64,000 nucleotides of DNA from Provencibacterium sp. (GTDB taxonomy: Bacteria > Bacillota > Clostridia > Oscillospirales > Ruminococcaceae). Positions 18,485 to 27,236 of the stretch are shown piece after piece. Where the stretch lies: contig JAAWAN010000021.1 of assembly GCA_022792175.1 (NCBI GenBank), positions 45,244-109,243 on the forward strand, written 5' to 3'. Every line of letters begins with the position of its first letter. The first letter of the stretch is position 1. The notes under the pieces are model-generated. The model did no database searches, was not told where the DNA came from, and saw only the letters and a program-made list of their open reading frames with translations. The position numbers and the translations under genes were made by a program.

Positions 18485-20479
18485 TTGGAAGGCTTTCAGC
18501 TTGTTTCATCCTACCGGCCGACGGGTGATCAGCCCGAGGCCATCGAAATGCTGGCAGAGGGGATTCTGCGCGGCGACCGGGAGCAGACGCTTTTAGGCGT
18601 TACCGGATCGGGCAAGACCTTCACGATGGCCAACATCATCGAAAAGGTAAACCGGCCGACGCTGGTGCTCGCGCACAACAAAACGCTCGCCGCCCAGCTC
18701 TGCTCCGAGTTCCGGGAATTTTTTCCCCACAACGCGGTGGAATACTTCGTCTCCTACTATGACTACTACCAGCCGGAGGCCTATATCGCCTCGACCGACA
18801 CCTACATTGAAAAGGACAGCGCGATTAACGATGAGATTGAGCGGCTGCGCCACTCGGCCACCTGCGCGCTCTGCGAGCGCAGGGACGTCATCATCGTGGC
18901 AAGCGTAAGCTGCATCTATTCGCTGGGCGACCCGATTGACTACCGCAGCATGGTCATCTCGCTGCGCACCGGCATGGAATACAGCCGGGAGATGCTGCTG
19001 CAAAAGCTGGTTGAGCTGCAGTATGAGCGCAACGACATCAACTTTATCCGCAACAAATTCCGGGTGCGCGGCGATGTGGTGGAAATCTTCCCCGCCTACT
19101 ATGAGGATATGGCCATCCGGGTGGAGTATTTCGGCGATGAGATTGATAAAATCTCGGAAATCGCCCCGCTGACCGGCGAAACGCGCCGCGTCATCACCCA
19201 TGCGGCCCTCTATCCCGCCTCTCACTATATCGTCCCGCGTGAAAAGATGAACCAGGCCATCGAGCAGATCCGGACGGAGGCGGATGAGCGCGCCGCATTT
19301 TTCCGGGAAAACGGAAAGTTTATCGAGGCGCAGCGCATTGCCGAGCGCACCAACTACGACACCGAAATGCTCACCGAAATCGGCTTCTGCAAGGGGATTG
19401 AAAACTATTCCCGCGTCCTCTCCGGCAGGGCGCCGGGCAGCATGCCCTTTACCCTGCTCGACTATTTCCCGAGGGACTTTGTGCTGTTTGTCGATGAAAG
19501 CCATGTCACACTGCCGCAGGTGCGCGGCATGTTCGGCGGGGACTATGCGCGCAAAAAAAGCCTCATCGATTTCGGCTTTCGCCTGCCCTCCGCCTTTGAC
19601 AATCGCCCGCTCAATTTCGATGAGTTTAACGGGAAGCTAAACCAGATTATCTATGTCTCCGCCACCCCCTCTCCCTATGAGCGGGAGCGCTCCACCCAGC
19701 TGGTGCAGCAGGTCATCCGCCCGACCGGGCTTTTGGACCCCGAGGTGGAGGTGCGCCCGACCGAGGGGCAGATTGACGATCTGCTCGGCGAAATCAACCG
19801 GCGCACCGAAAAGAAGGAGCGCGTTCTGGTGACGACGCTCACCAAAAAAATGGCGGAAAACCTGACCGATTATCTCGACAACATGGGCGTTCGGGTACGC
19901 TATATGCACCACGATGTGGACACCATCGAGCGCATGGAGATTATCCGCGACCTGCGCCTAGGCGAATTCGATGTTCTGGTCGGCATTAACCTGCTGCGCG
20001 AGGGGTTGGATATCCCCGAGGTCTCGCTGGTCGCCATTCTCGATGCGGACAAGGAGGGCTTTCTGCGCAGCGATACCTCGCTTATTCAGACAATCGGGCG
20101 CGCGGCGCGAAATGCCGAGGGCCGGGTCATCATGTATGCCGACGAGGTGACCCAGTCGATGGAGCGGGCGATTACCGAAACGGAGAACCGCCGTCTTATC
20201 CAGCAGCGCTACAATCAGGAGCACGGCATCGTCCCGAAAACGATTATCAAGGATGTGCGGGAGATCCTGGAAATTTCCAAAAAGGATGAAAACGATAAGA
20301 CAGAGAAATCCATCCGCAAAATGAGCCGGCAGGAGCGCGAGCAGATGATCCAGAAGCTCACCGCTCAGATGCGCCAGGCGGCCCAGCTGCTTGAATTTGA
20401 GCACGCCGCCTACCTGCGCGACAAGATCGACAAGCTCAAAAAGAGCATGGAGGGCGCGCGGCCGAAGGTGCCGAAATAA
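18485..20479 (+). CDS. uvrB: Excinuclease ABC subunit UvrB
   Basis: 664 residues. DNA-damage recognition helicase-like subunit of nucleotide excision repair. Visible: Walker [11 protein letters not shown], the beta-hairpin region [17 protein letters not shown], helicase motifs [19 protein letters not shown] and QTIGRAARN, and the C-terminal UVR motif ([20 protein letters not shown]) that contacts UvrC. TTG 18485 is the best start because AAGGAGG lies 7 nt upstream; an ATG at 18455 would overlap the operator. uvrA and uvrC are not in the window. Confidence 0.97.
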   Translation: MEGFQLVSSYRPTGDQPEAIEMLAEGILRGDREQTLLGVTGSGKTFTMANIIEKVNRPTLVLAHNKTLAAQLCSEFREFFPHNAVEYFVSYYDYYQPEAYIASTDTYIEKDSAINDEIERLRHSATCALCERRDVIIVASVSCIYSLGDPIDYRSMVISLRTGMEYSREMLLQKLVELQYERNDINFIRNKFRVRGDVVEIFPAYYEDMAIRVEYFGDEIDKISEIAPLTGETRRVITHAALYPASHYIVPREKMNQAIEQIRTEADERAAFFRENGKFIEAQRIAERTNYDTEMLTEIGFCKGIENYSRVLSGRAPGSMPFTLLDYFPRDFVLFVDESHVTLPQVRGMFGGDYARKKSLIDFGFRLPSAFDNRPLNFDEFNGKLNQIIYVSATPSPYERERSTQLVQQVIRPTGLLDPEVEVRPTEGQIDDLLGEINRRTEKKERVLVTTLTKKMAENLTDYLDNMGVRVRYMHHDVDTIERMEIIRDLRLGEFDVLVGINLLREGLDIPEVSLVAILDADKEGFLRSDTSLIQTIGRAARNAEGRVIMYADEVTQSMERAITETENRRLIQQRYNQEHGIVPKTIIKDVREILEISKKDENDKTEKSIRKMSRQEREQMIQKLTAQMRQAAQLLEFEHAAYLRDKIDKLKKSMEGARPKVPK

Positions 20480-20548
20480 GCGGAGCGAAGAAGGCAGGCG
20501 GCCTGCTGCCGCTTTATCGACAGCCGCTAAAAGATTGCGCGCCCCCCC

Positions 20549-20577
20549 TTGCAAACGGAAAAAAAGTCTGTTATAAT
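20549..20577 (+). promoter_or_regulatory. Promoter of tRNA-Ser
   Basis: TTGCAA, 17-nt spacer, perfect TATAAT, about 40 bp upstream of the tRNA. Confidence 0.85.
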
Positions 20578-20618
20578 AAACGGGTATCCTGTCCGGTAAT
20601 CCTTTGCCGGACAAGTCT

Positions 20619-20709
20619 GGAGCGGTATCGAAGTGGTCATAACGGGACTGACTCGAAATCAGTTGGGCCTTTACGGGTCCCGTGGGTTCGAATCCCACCC
20701 GCTCCGCCA
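20619..20709 (+). tRNA. tRNA-Ser (anticodon CGA)
   Basis: 91 nt. Acceptor GGAGCGG pairs with CCGCTCC, discriminator G, encoded CCA. Anticodon loop CTCGAAA gives CGA (reads UCG). Long variable arm of a class II tRNA and a T-arm GTGGGTTCGAATCCCAC are visible. Confidence 0.97.
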
Positions 20710-20710
20710 G

Positions 20711-20747
20711 AAACCGGGGCCTGCACAAGTGCAGGCCCCGGTTTTTT
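20711..20747 (+). terminator. Terminator of tRNA-Ser
   Basis: AAACCGGGGCCTGCAC pairs with GTGCAGGCCCCGGTTT, followed by a T-run. Confidence 0.92.
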
Positions 20748-20790
20748 AATGGTTTTTATGCAGGCTCTTCGCATTTTGAATCCGCCGCGC

Positions 20791-21432
20791 TCATTCAATA
20801 TATTCCCCCAGCCGCTCGAACCCGCCCTCTTCGCCGTTAAAGATATAACTGCTGTCCTCTTCGGCGAACTGCACGGAGAGCCAGGCGCCGTTATAGACGG
20901 CGGAAAAGAGCCGGGAGTCATCCGCCGCATAGGCGTATACCGCATAGCTCCCGCCGGTCGGCGGGTTTTCCTGCGCCTCATAGAGGGAGAGGCGCGCCTC
21001 CTTTAAAATATTCAGAATCGCCGCCGCGCTTTCCGGCGAAAGCTCCTTTTCGTCCTCACTCATGCCTCCGGCATCCAGCCGGGCAATTTCTCCGGAAAAA
21101 ACCAGCTCCTCCCAGCGCGTCAGCTCGCTTTGCTCTGCCAGCTTCCCCTCTGAAAGCTCAGGCCGCTGCAGGTCACCCAGCGCCAGAATTTTTCCCGGCT
21201 GCAGGGAAATCTCTTTTAGCGGCTCCCCCTGCTCCTCTGTCTTCCCAGAGGAGGATTCTTCAGGCAGAGAGGAGCTCTCCAGAAGGTCCGGCGAAGCCGC
21301 CGAAACGGCGGGAGCGCCGGCATCTGTCTCCCCCTGCCGCGCGCTGCAGCCGGCCAGTGGACAAAGGGCCAGACACGCAGCCAAAAGGATGCATAGGCCG
21401 CGGCGCATGGCCTTTCGTTTGTTTCTCTTCAA
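20791..21432 (-). CDS. Hypothetical lipoprotein
   Basis: 213 residues. Lipoprotein signal peptide (basic N-terminus, hydrophobic core, lipobox CPLAGC), then a Ser/Glu-rich linker to about residue 70 and a small globular C-terminal domain (SLYEAQENPPTGGSYAVYAY; ADDSRLFSAVYNGAWLSVQF). I do not recognise the family. TTG 21432 is preceded by GGAGG with an 8-nt spacer. It lies 20 bp after the DUF4097-like lipoprotein on the same strand and is probably co-transcribed with it. Confidence 0.75.
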   Translation of the reverse strand: MKRNKRKAMRRGLCILLAACLALCPLAGCSARQGETDAGAPAVSAASPDLLESSSLPEESSSGKTEEQGEPLKEISLQPGKILALGDLQRPELSEGKLAEQSELTRWEELVFSGEIARLDAGGMSEDEKELSPESAAAILNILKEARLSLYEAQENPPTGGSYAVYAYAADDSRLFSAVYNGAWLSVQFAEEDSSYIFNGEEGGFERLGEYIE

Positions 21433-21452
21433 TTTCTTTTCCTCCGTCAGCT

Positions 21453-22196
21453 CTATTTCTGGAAGCGGATGCTGCCCACCTTGGTGGAAAGGCTGATCTG
21501 CGGTCCCCCCGTTTTGTTGGTCAGCGTGTAGCCGCGCTGGGATAGTTCCTCAATGGTGGCCGTATAGGGGGTGCTCCTCGGGCAGTTGAAGCGGATATCC
21601 CCCACATCGGTGCTGACGCGGATTTCCTCGGCCGCATCAATCCTTTTCAGCTTCATCTCCACATCGCCTACGATGTTGGTAAAGCTGCTTTTCCCGGTGA
21701 TGACCGAATCCTTCACCCGGATGCTCCCGGCATTGTTGACGATCGAATAAGCACAGCCGAACATATCCTCAATGGCAATATCCGCGCTGTCGGACTGGAT
21801 GGCCACGCTGCCAATCCCCTCCGGTACCAGCACGCGCAGATTGATCTGAACGTTCTCTCCGTCGCGCAGCGTTACATCGCTGCTCAGCCGCGAAAGGATG
21901 GTCAGCACGCTGGGGTTGCTGGTATCGGTGGTCACGAGGATGTTCTCCCCGCCATAGCCCGCAATCTGCTCGCGGCGGTCCTTGTTGCCCGCCGTAATCA
22001 CATAAGAAGCCTCAATCTGGATGGTCTTCCCCTTGCCCGGCCTGATTTCGACGCTGCCCTCCTCCGATTCCACATAGACGGAAACGATGTTTTCCATCGG
22101 AATATTGGTTTTCTCCAGCTGGGTCCCCTTTTCCCCGCATCCGCAGAAAACCAGCACCGCCAAAACAACAAAACTGAATAACAGCCGCCTGCGCAA
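21453..22196 (-). CDS. DUF4097-like beta-helical lipoprotein
   Basis: 247 residues. Signal peptide with lipobox VFCGC. The mature part consists of short repeating beta strands (VYVESEEGSVEIRPG; SVAIQSDSADIAIEDMFG; IRVSTDVGDIRFNC; ISLSTKVGSIRF), the pattern of putative adhesin/DUF4097 proteins, which form right-handed beta-solenoid surface domains. Binding partner unknown. I favour TTG 22196 because AGGAGG lies 8 nt before it; the in-frame GTG at 22205 overlaps that site. Confidence 0.78.
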   Translation of the reverse strand: MRRRLLFSFVVLAVLVFCGCGEKGTQLEKTNIPMENIVSVYVESEEGSVEIRPGKGKTIQIEASYVITAGNKDRREQIAGYGGENILVTTDTSNPSVLTILSRLSSDVTLRDGENVQINLRVLVPEGIGSVAIQSDSADIAIEDMFGCAYSIVNNAGSIRVKDSVITGKSSFTNIVGDVEMKLKRIDAAEEIRVSTDVGDIRFNCPRSTPYTATIEELSQRGYTLTNKTGGPQISLSTKVGSIRFQK

Positions 22197-22394
22197 GCGC
22201 AGCACCTCCTAAGCTCTGAAAAATAACCTTTTCCTGTTTTCCCCATTATAACCTTTCTTTTGTAAACAAATCAACTTTTTTCGCCCGCATCCGCCGAAAA
22301 GTGCGGGCGCCCATTATTTCAGAGTTTATTCAAAAAATGAAAATGATTTCGGCGGCAAATCGTGGTAACGTTAGGCTATAGGGCGGCCGGCGGT

Positions 22395-22424
22395 TTGACA
22401 GCAGCAAAGATTCTATGCTAAAAT
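22395..22424 (+). promoter_or_regulatory. Promoter of the M23 peptidase gene
   Basis: TTGACA, 18-nt spacer, TAAAAT with TG one base upstream (extended -10), about 65 bp before the start codon. Confidence 0.8.
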
Positions 22425-22490
22425 ACAAAGCAGCGTTCCGGCACTCTCGCCGGGCGGCTCCTTTTATCCCAGCGGCTCATGGAGGAACAG

Positions 22491-24215
22491 ATGAGCGGAA
22501 CAGACCTGACAAAAAAACTGATTTTTTTATTATATAGCTGGATTTATCGATACTGTTACCTGACCGGCCTCTTCGTAATGGAAACGGCGAGCCGCGCCGG
22601 CCGGTTTTTTTCGTTGCGCATCCGCCGCGGGGAGGAACGGGCGGCGGAGAGCTTTCACCGGCTTGGGCGCAGTGTTCTGCGCGGCCTGCAGCGGGCGCGT
22701 GCCGTCCTGCGCCGCCGTCAGCGGCGCAGCCAGCAGATTATTTCCTCGCTGCATGCGGGCGGCAGGGCCATCGCATCAGGCCGTTTGAAGGATGCGCTGC
22801 GCCTGTTCATGCGGGCGCTGGGGGATATCTGGCTGCAGCTCTGGCCGATTCTCCGTACTGCCATTAATCTGGCGCTGCCCATCGCGGCGGGCATCTTTTT
22901 CTGGCAGACCATCCAGCGCTTCTCCTCCCAGCAGTATGCGCTGCATATCCAATACGGCACCGAGGAAACCGGCTTTACCGATTTTGGCTATGTGGAAAAC
23001 GAGCAGGTGTATGACCTCGCGCGCAGCGAGGTGCTCTCCAAAATGCAGGGGGTGCAAACGGCAAAGCCGATTGACTTCTCCGCCTCCTTTATCCTGGAGC
23101 CGGTGGAGGAGGATATCGAATTAACCGACCAGTACAGCATTTCCAACCGCATTATCGCCGCCTCGGGCGCAGACGTTGAGGAGGCCTACGGCCTGTATAT
23201 CGACGGACAGCTGGTAAATGCCGTTCGGGATAAGCAGACGCTTTTAGACCTTTTAAGCCTTCTGCAGGACCGCTATAAGAGCGATGACCCGACCGAAACG
23301 GTCAGCTTCATCCGCCCGGTGGCCATCCGGGAGGGGCTCTATCCGAGCAGCCGTATCTCCAACCTGTCTGAAATTAACCGCCAGATTAACCGGGATGTCA
23401 AGGGGGAATTTACCTATACCGTGGAGGCGGGGGATACCCCCTCGGGCATCGCCTCCCAGTTTGATATGTATACCAGCCAGCTGGTGGCGCTCAATCCCGG
23501 CATTCTGGAATCGCTTTTAATCGGGCAGGAGCTGCTCATCAGCCGCGCCCAGCCGTTTATGTCAGTCAAAATCCAGCGGATAGAGAGCTATCAGGAACCG
23601 ATCCCCTTTTCCATCGAAAACATTGAAGACTCGTCACTGCTCAAGGGGCAAACGAGCATCGCCCGGGAGGGGGAGCCGGGGCTGGCGGCTGTCCGGGCGG
23701 CAGTCACCTATGTCAACGATATGGAGGAGGAGCGCAGCGTTCTTTCCCGCAGCGTGCTGCAGGAGCCTGTTTCTCAGCAGGTTAAGGTCGGCACCAAGCT
23801 TTTCGCGCAGAACTATGGAACGACCGACGGGCCGACCGTCTCCTCCAACTTCATCTGGCCGGTGGCCAGCTCGCGCGCCTATGTCTCCAACGGCTTTTAT
23901 GGCTATGTCGGGCATGGCGGCATCGATATCGCCGCGCCCTATGCCTCGCCTATCATCGCCTCCGCCCCCGGAACGGTCGTCTATTCCGGTTACACCGTCT
24001 GGGGTTATGGGCGGCATATCATTATCGATCATGGCGGCGGGGTGCAGACGCTCTACGGCCACAACTCCCAGAATATCGTGCGTGTCGGCGATGTGGTCGA
24101 GCAGGGACAGGTAATCGGCTATGTCGGCAGCACCGGCAACTCCACCGGCAACCACTGCCACCTCGAAATCCGCATAGGCGGCGTGCAGCGAAACCCGATA
24201 AACTATCTGCCCTGA
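22491..24215 (+). CDS. LysM/G5/M23 cell-wall endopeptidase, membrane-anchored
   Basis: 574 residues. Probable peptidoglycan endopeptidase at the cell surface. Order: hydrophobic N-terminal segment, Arg-rich stretch, second membrane segment (about 125-145), a large extracellular part, a LysM domain (YTVEAGDTPSGIASQFDMYT, then LNPGILESLLIGQEL), a G5 domain (around VKIQRIESYQEPIPF to KVGTK) and a C-terminal M23 domain with zinc ligands in GHGGIDIAAP and HCHLEIR and the LYGH motif. This resembles SpoIIQ/LytM-type proteins of Clostridia. ATG 22491 is chosen because GGAGG is 5 nt upstream; ATG 22479 has none. Confidence 0.92.
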   Translation: MSGTDLTKKLIFLLYSWIYRYCYLTGLFVMETASRAGRFFSLRIRRGEERAAESFHRLGRSVLRGLQRARAVLRRRQRRSQQIISSLHAGGRAIASGRLKDALRLFMRALGDIWLQLWPILRTAINLALPIAAGIFFWQTIQRFSSQQYALHIQYGTEETGFTDFGYVENEQVYDLARSEVLSKMQGVQTAKPIDFSASFILEPVEEDIELTDQYSISNRIIAASGADVEEAYGLYIDGQLVNAVRDKQTLLDLLSLLQDRYKSDDPTETVSFIRPVAIREGLYPSSRISNLSEINRQINRDVKGEFTYTVEAGDTPSGIASQFDMYTSQLVALNPGILESLLIGQELLISRAQPFMSVKIQRIESYQEPIPFSIENIEDSSLLKGQTSIAREGEPGLAAVRAAVTYVNDMEEERSVLSRSVLQEPVSQQVKVGTKLFAQNYGTTDGPTVSSNFIWPVASSRAYVSNGFYGYVGHGGIDIAAPYASPIIASAPGTVVYSGYTVWGYGRHIIIDHGGGVQTLYGHNSQNIVRVGDVVEQGQVIGYVGSTGNSTGNHCHLEIRIGGVQRNPINYLP

Positions 24216-24243
24216 TTTTTTCAGAAGGGACTGCAAAAAACAG

Positions 24244-24265
24244 TTCCGGTTTGCAGGGACCGGAA
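24244..24265. repeat. Small intergenic hairpin similar to 4439-4462
   Basis: TTCCGGTTTGCAGGGACCGGAA. The spacer hairpin at 4439-4462 has the same TTCCGGTTTGCAG-nn-ACCGGAA design, also preceded by a GCAAAA tract. Confidence 0.55.
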
Positions 24266-24308
24266 AAAGCGCTTTCAGGCCGATGCTCTGGCCTGAAAGC
24301 GCTTTTTT
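24264..24308. terminator. Bidirectional terminator after the M23 gene
   Basis: AAAAGCGCTTTCAGGCC pairs with its complement around an 8-nt loop; T-run on the plus side, A-run on the other; between convergent genes. Confidence 0.88.
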
Positions 24309-24567
24309 AAACGATAAAGTCGCCGTCCTGCAGGATTTCCAGCCGCTGCCGGTTGCAGATGCGCCGCTGCGCGAGAACGCCTATCAGCGTATCCTGCAGA
24401 ATATCCAACAGATTAATCATCGTTTCCAGCTCGCATTCTGTTCTTCCGCGGGCGAGCTGAGAGGCCAGCGAGGTGGCCAGCAGCACCATATCCTCGCTGT
24501 AGCCGGTTCCAATCTTTTCCGCCCTGCTTTTTTTGCGGTGGCGGCGGCGTTCTTCCGGTTCCCCCAT
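24307..24567 (-). CDS. Small helical hypothetical protein
   Basis: 86 residues. Basic N-terminus, then a helical core with alternating hydrophobics (DMVLLATSLASQLARG; ETMINLLDILQDTLIGVLAQ). The core pattern is reminiscent of small DUF6774-type proteins in Clostridia, but I cannot confirm this. A G-rich stretch lies 8 nt before the ATG. Its stop lies inside the terminator stem. Function unknown. Confidence 0.55.
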   Translation of the reverse strand: MGEPEERRRHRKKSRAEKIGTGYSEDMVLLATSLASQLARGRTECELETMINLLDILQDTLIGVLAQRRICNRQRLEILQDGDFIV

Positions 24568-24728
24568 TGCGGCGCTTCCCCCTTCCCGCCTTTTAAAAGC
24601 ACCCTTTCTGCCCGCCGGGGTCAGTTTCTGCTACCTATATTTTATGCGCTCGGGCCGGATATGTATCCGCCGGCAAACCGCAGGCGTAACAAATTTATGT
24701 CGTGTCGATGAATAATGCAAAAAAGCTC

Positions 24729-24757
24729 TTGAATAGAGAGCCATTTACCGGTATAAT
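24729..24757 (+). promoter_or_regulatory. Promoter of the EF-G-like gene
   Basis: TTGAAT, 17-nt spacer, perfect TATAAT, about 100 bp before the start codon. The rest of 24568-24859 shows no gene. Confidence 0.8.
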
Positions 24758-24859
24758 GAATTTTATAAGGGTTTGTAGAAACATTTTTTTGTCGAAACTT
24801 ACCAGTTAAAGCGTATTCGCTCCGGCAGCGGGGCTGGAAGAAAGGGGTACGAAACAAAA

Positions 24860-26935
24860 ATGAGACAATATCTGGCAGGAAAAATCCGTAACATTGCGTT
24901 GGCGGGTCACTCCAGCGCGGGCAAAACTTCGCTGGCGGAGGCCCTTCTCTTTAAAGCGGGTGCTGCTGACCGGCTGGGTAAAACGGCAGACGGCAACACC
25001 GTCTGCGACTTTGACCCGGAGGAAATTAAACGTCAGGTGTCGGTATCGAGCGCAGTTGCCCCCTTCAGCTGGGGTTCTACCAAAATCAACCTCATCGACA
25101 CCCCCGGCCTGTTTGATTTCGCAGGCGGTATGTTTGAAGGCATCCGGCCGGCCGAGAGCGTTCTGATCACCGTCAGCGCCAAGTCGGGCGTTTCGGTGGG
25201 AACGGAAAAGGCCTATAAGCTCGCAAGCGACCTGCACAAATCCCGCCTTTTCTTTGTGAACAAGATGGATGCCGAGCATGCTGACTTTTACAAAACGCTC
25301 GAGGAGCTCAAAACCGCTTTCGGGCCCTCGGTCTGTCCGGTCGTTGTTCCCTATGTGGAGGATCACAAGGTTCAGTGCTACATCAACCTGATTGACAACA
25401 AGGCCTATACTTACGATAATGCCGGCAACCCCTCCGAAACGGCCATGCCCGATTTCGGCCACCGGCTTGAGGGCTTCACCGCCGCTATTTCCGAGGCGGT
25501 CGCCGAGACGGACGAGGCGCTGTTTGAGAAATATTTCTCCGGCGAGGCGTTCACCCGCGATGAAATCCTCAAGGGCATCCATGACGGGGTGCATAAGGGC
25601 GCCATCGCGCCGGTATTCTGCGGCTCGGCGCTCAATCTCACCGGCATCGATATGCTCTTAGACGGGCTGTGCGACATGCTCCCGAGCGCCTGGGAGATGG
25701 GCGCCGAGATAGCTGCCGACGCAAACGGCGACCCGGTGGAAATCCCCTGCACCGATGAGGCGCCGCTGGCCGCCTATGTCTTTAAAACGGTGGCGGACCC
25801 GTTTGTCGGCAAGCTCTCGTTTGTCAAGGTGGTCGCCGGCAAGCTCTCGGCAGACATCACGCCGGTCAATACCCGCACCGGCGCCGCCGAGCGGCTGGGC
25901 AAAATTGTCTATATCAAGGGCAAAAAGCAGGAGGATACCGCCTTTATTACCGCCGGCGATATCGGTGCGGTGACCAAGCTTGCCGCCGCCATGACCGGCG
26001 ACAGCCTCTGCGACCCCAAGCGTCCGGTCACCTTTGAAGCGGTGCAGTTCCCCGCCCCCTGCCTTTCGATGGCCATCAAGCTCAAGGGCAAGGGCGACGA
26101 GAGCAAGATTGCCGGCAGCCTCACCCGACTGATGGAAGAGGACCCGACCATGCAGTATGAAAACAACGCCGAGACCCACCAGCAGCTCATTTCCGGCCTG
26201 GGCGACCAGCACCTGGATGTCATCGTTTCCAAACTCAAGCAGAAGTTCGGCATTGATGTTGAGCTGGAGGCGCCGCGCGTCGCCTACCGGGAGACCATCC
26301 GCAAGAAGGTCAAGGTGGAAGGCAAGCACAAAAAGCAGACCGGCGGCCATGGGCAGTATGGCCATGTCTGGATTGAATTCGAGCCCTGTGAGGATGAAGG
26401 GCTGGTCTTCGAGGAGAAGGTATTCGGCGGCTCGGTTCCGCGCGGCTACTTCCCGGCCGTTGAAAAGGGCCTGCAGGACTGCATCAAACACGGCGTACTG
26501 GCCGGATATCCGGTCGTCGGCCTGCATGCTACCCTGCTGGATGGCAGCTATCACCCGGTAGATTCCTCGGAAATGGCCTTTAAAATGGCCGCTTCGCTGG
26601 CCTATAAGGCGGGCATGGCGCAGGCATCCCCGGTCATTCTCGAGCCGATTGGCAGCCTGAAGGCTTATGTGCCGGACTCGAACACCGGTGATTTGATGGG
26701 CGAAATGAACAAGCGGCGCGGCCGTGTTCTGGGCATGAACCCTGCGGCGGACGGGCTGACCGAGATAGAGGCGGAAATCCCGATGAGCGAAACGAGCGAT
26801 TTCAGCACGCTGATTCGCTCGATGACCCAGGGCCGGGGCCACTTCACTCTCGAATTCGCCCGCTATGAGCAGCTGCCTCAGATGCTTGAGAGTAAGGTTA
26901 TTGAAGAAGCCAAGGCCCTGCAGGATGAGGAATAA
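24860..26935 (+). CDS. EF-G-like translational GTPase (EF-G2 type)
   Basis: 691 residues, full EF-G length with five domains. G1 is GHSSAGKT (16-23), G4 is NKMD and G3 is DTPGLFDF (80-87). EF-G proper has a catalytic His in DTPGH; here Leu84 replaces it, as relatives of the EF-G2 group (Thermus EF-G-2 type) carry Tyr. The switch I segment also differs from the RGITI of EF-G. Domain IV motifs (KHKKQTGGHGQYGHVWIEFE) are kept. It is therefore a paralogue and probably not the main translocase; role in translation unproven. It has its own promoter and stands alone. Confidence 0.9.
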   Translation: MRQYLAGKIRNIALAGHSSAGKTSLAEALLFKAGAADRLGKTADGNTVCDFDPEEIKRQVSVSSAVAPFSWGSTKINLIDTPGLFDFAGGMFEGIRPAESVLITVSAKSGVSVGTEKAYKLASDLHKSRLFFVNKMDAEHADFYKTLEELKTAFGPSVCPVVVPYVEDHKVQCYINLIDNKAYTYDNAGNPSETAMPDFGHRLEGFTAAISEAVAETDEALFEKYFSGEAFTRDEILKGIHDGVHKGAIAPVFCGSALNLTGIDMLLDGLCDMLPSAWEMGAEIAADANGDPVEIPCTDEAPLAAYVFKTVADPFVGKLSFVKVVAGKLSADITPVNTRTGAAERLGKIVYIKGKKQEDTAFITAGDIGAVTKLAAAMTGDSLCDPKRPVTFEAVQFPAPCLSMAIKLKGKGDESKIAGSLTRLMEEDPTMQYENNAETHQQLISGLGDQHLDVIVSKLKQKFGIDVELEAPRVAYRETIRKKVKVEGKHKKQTGGHGQYGHVWIEFEPCEDEGLVFEEKVFGGSVPRGYFPAVEKGLQDCIKHGVLAGYPVVGLHATLLDGSYHPVDSSEMAFKMAASLAYKAGMAQASPVILEPIGSLKAYVPDSNTGDLMGEMNKRRGRVLGMNPAADGLTEIEAEIPMSETSDFSTLIRSMTQGRGHFTLEFARYEQLPQMLESKVIEEAKALQDEE

Positions 26936-27023
26936 CGCCTTCACCTTCTGTACCATTTAAGGCAGTCAGAATGCGCTGCAGAAAAGATATTGCCGGTAAA
27001 TCTGCATAAACATTTTTTTTAGG

Positions 27024-27065
27024 AAACGGCGCGTTGCAAAATTTCATTTTGCAACGCGCCGTTTT
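27024..27065. terminator. Terminator after the EF-G-like gene
   Basis: AAACGGCGCGTTGCAAAAT pairs perfectly with its complement around a 3-nt loop, T-run after it. Shares the GCGCGTTGCAAAAT core with 4422-4434. Confidence 0.88.
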
Positions 27066-27236
27066 GGGAGGCGCAAAGACAGTTGCTGAAAAAGTAATCA
27101 TCTTTCGGGCATGGTTTTTCGCTGGAGGCTGTTATAAACTTATGAGAGCCTATCTTCATGGGTTCCGATATAAAAATATTTCTGTTCGCATGGACAGCTT
27201 TTCCGTCAATATCGCAGCATTGGAGGGGGAACAGCG

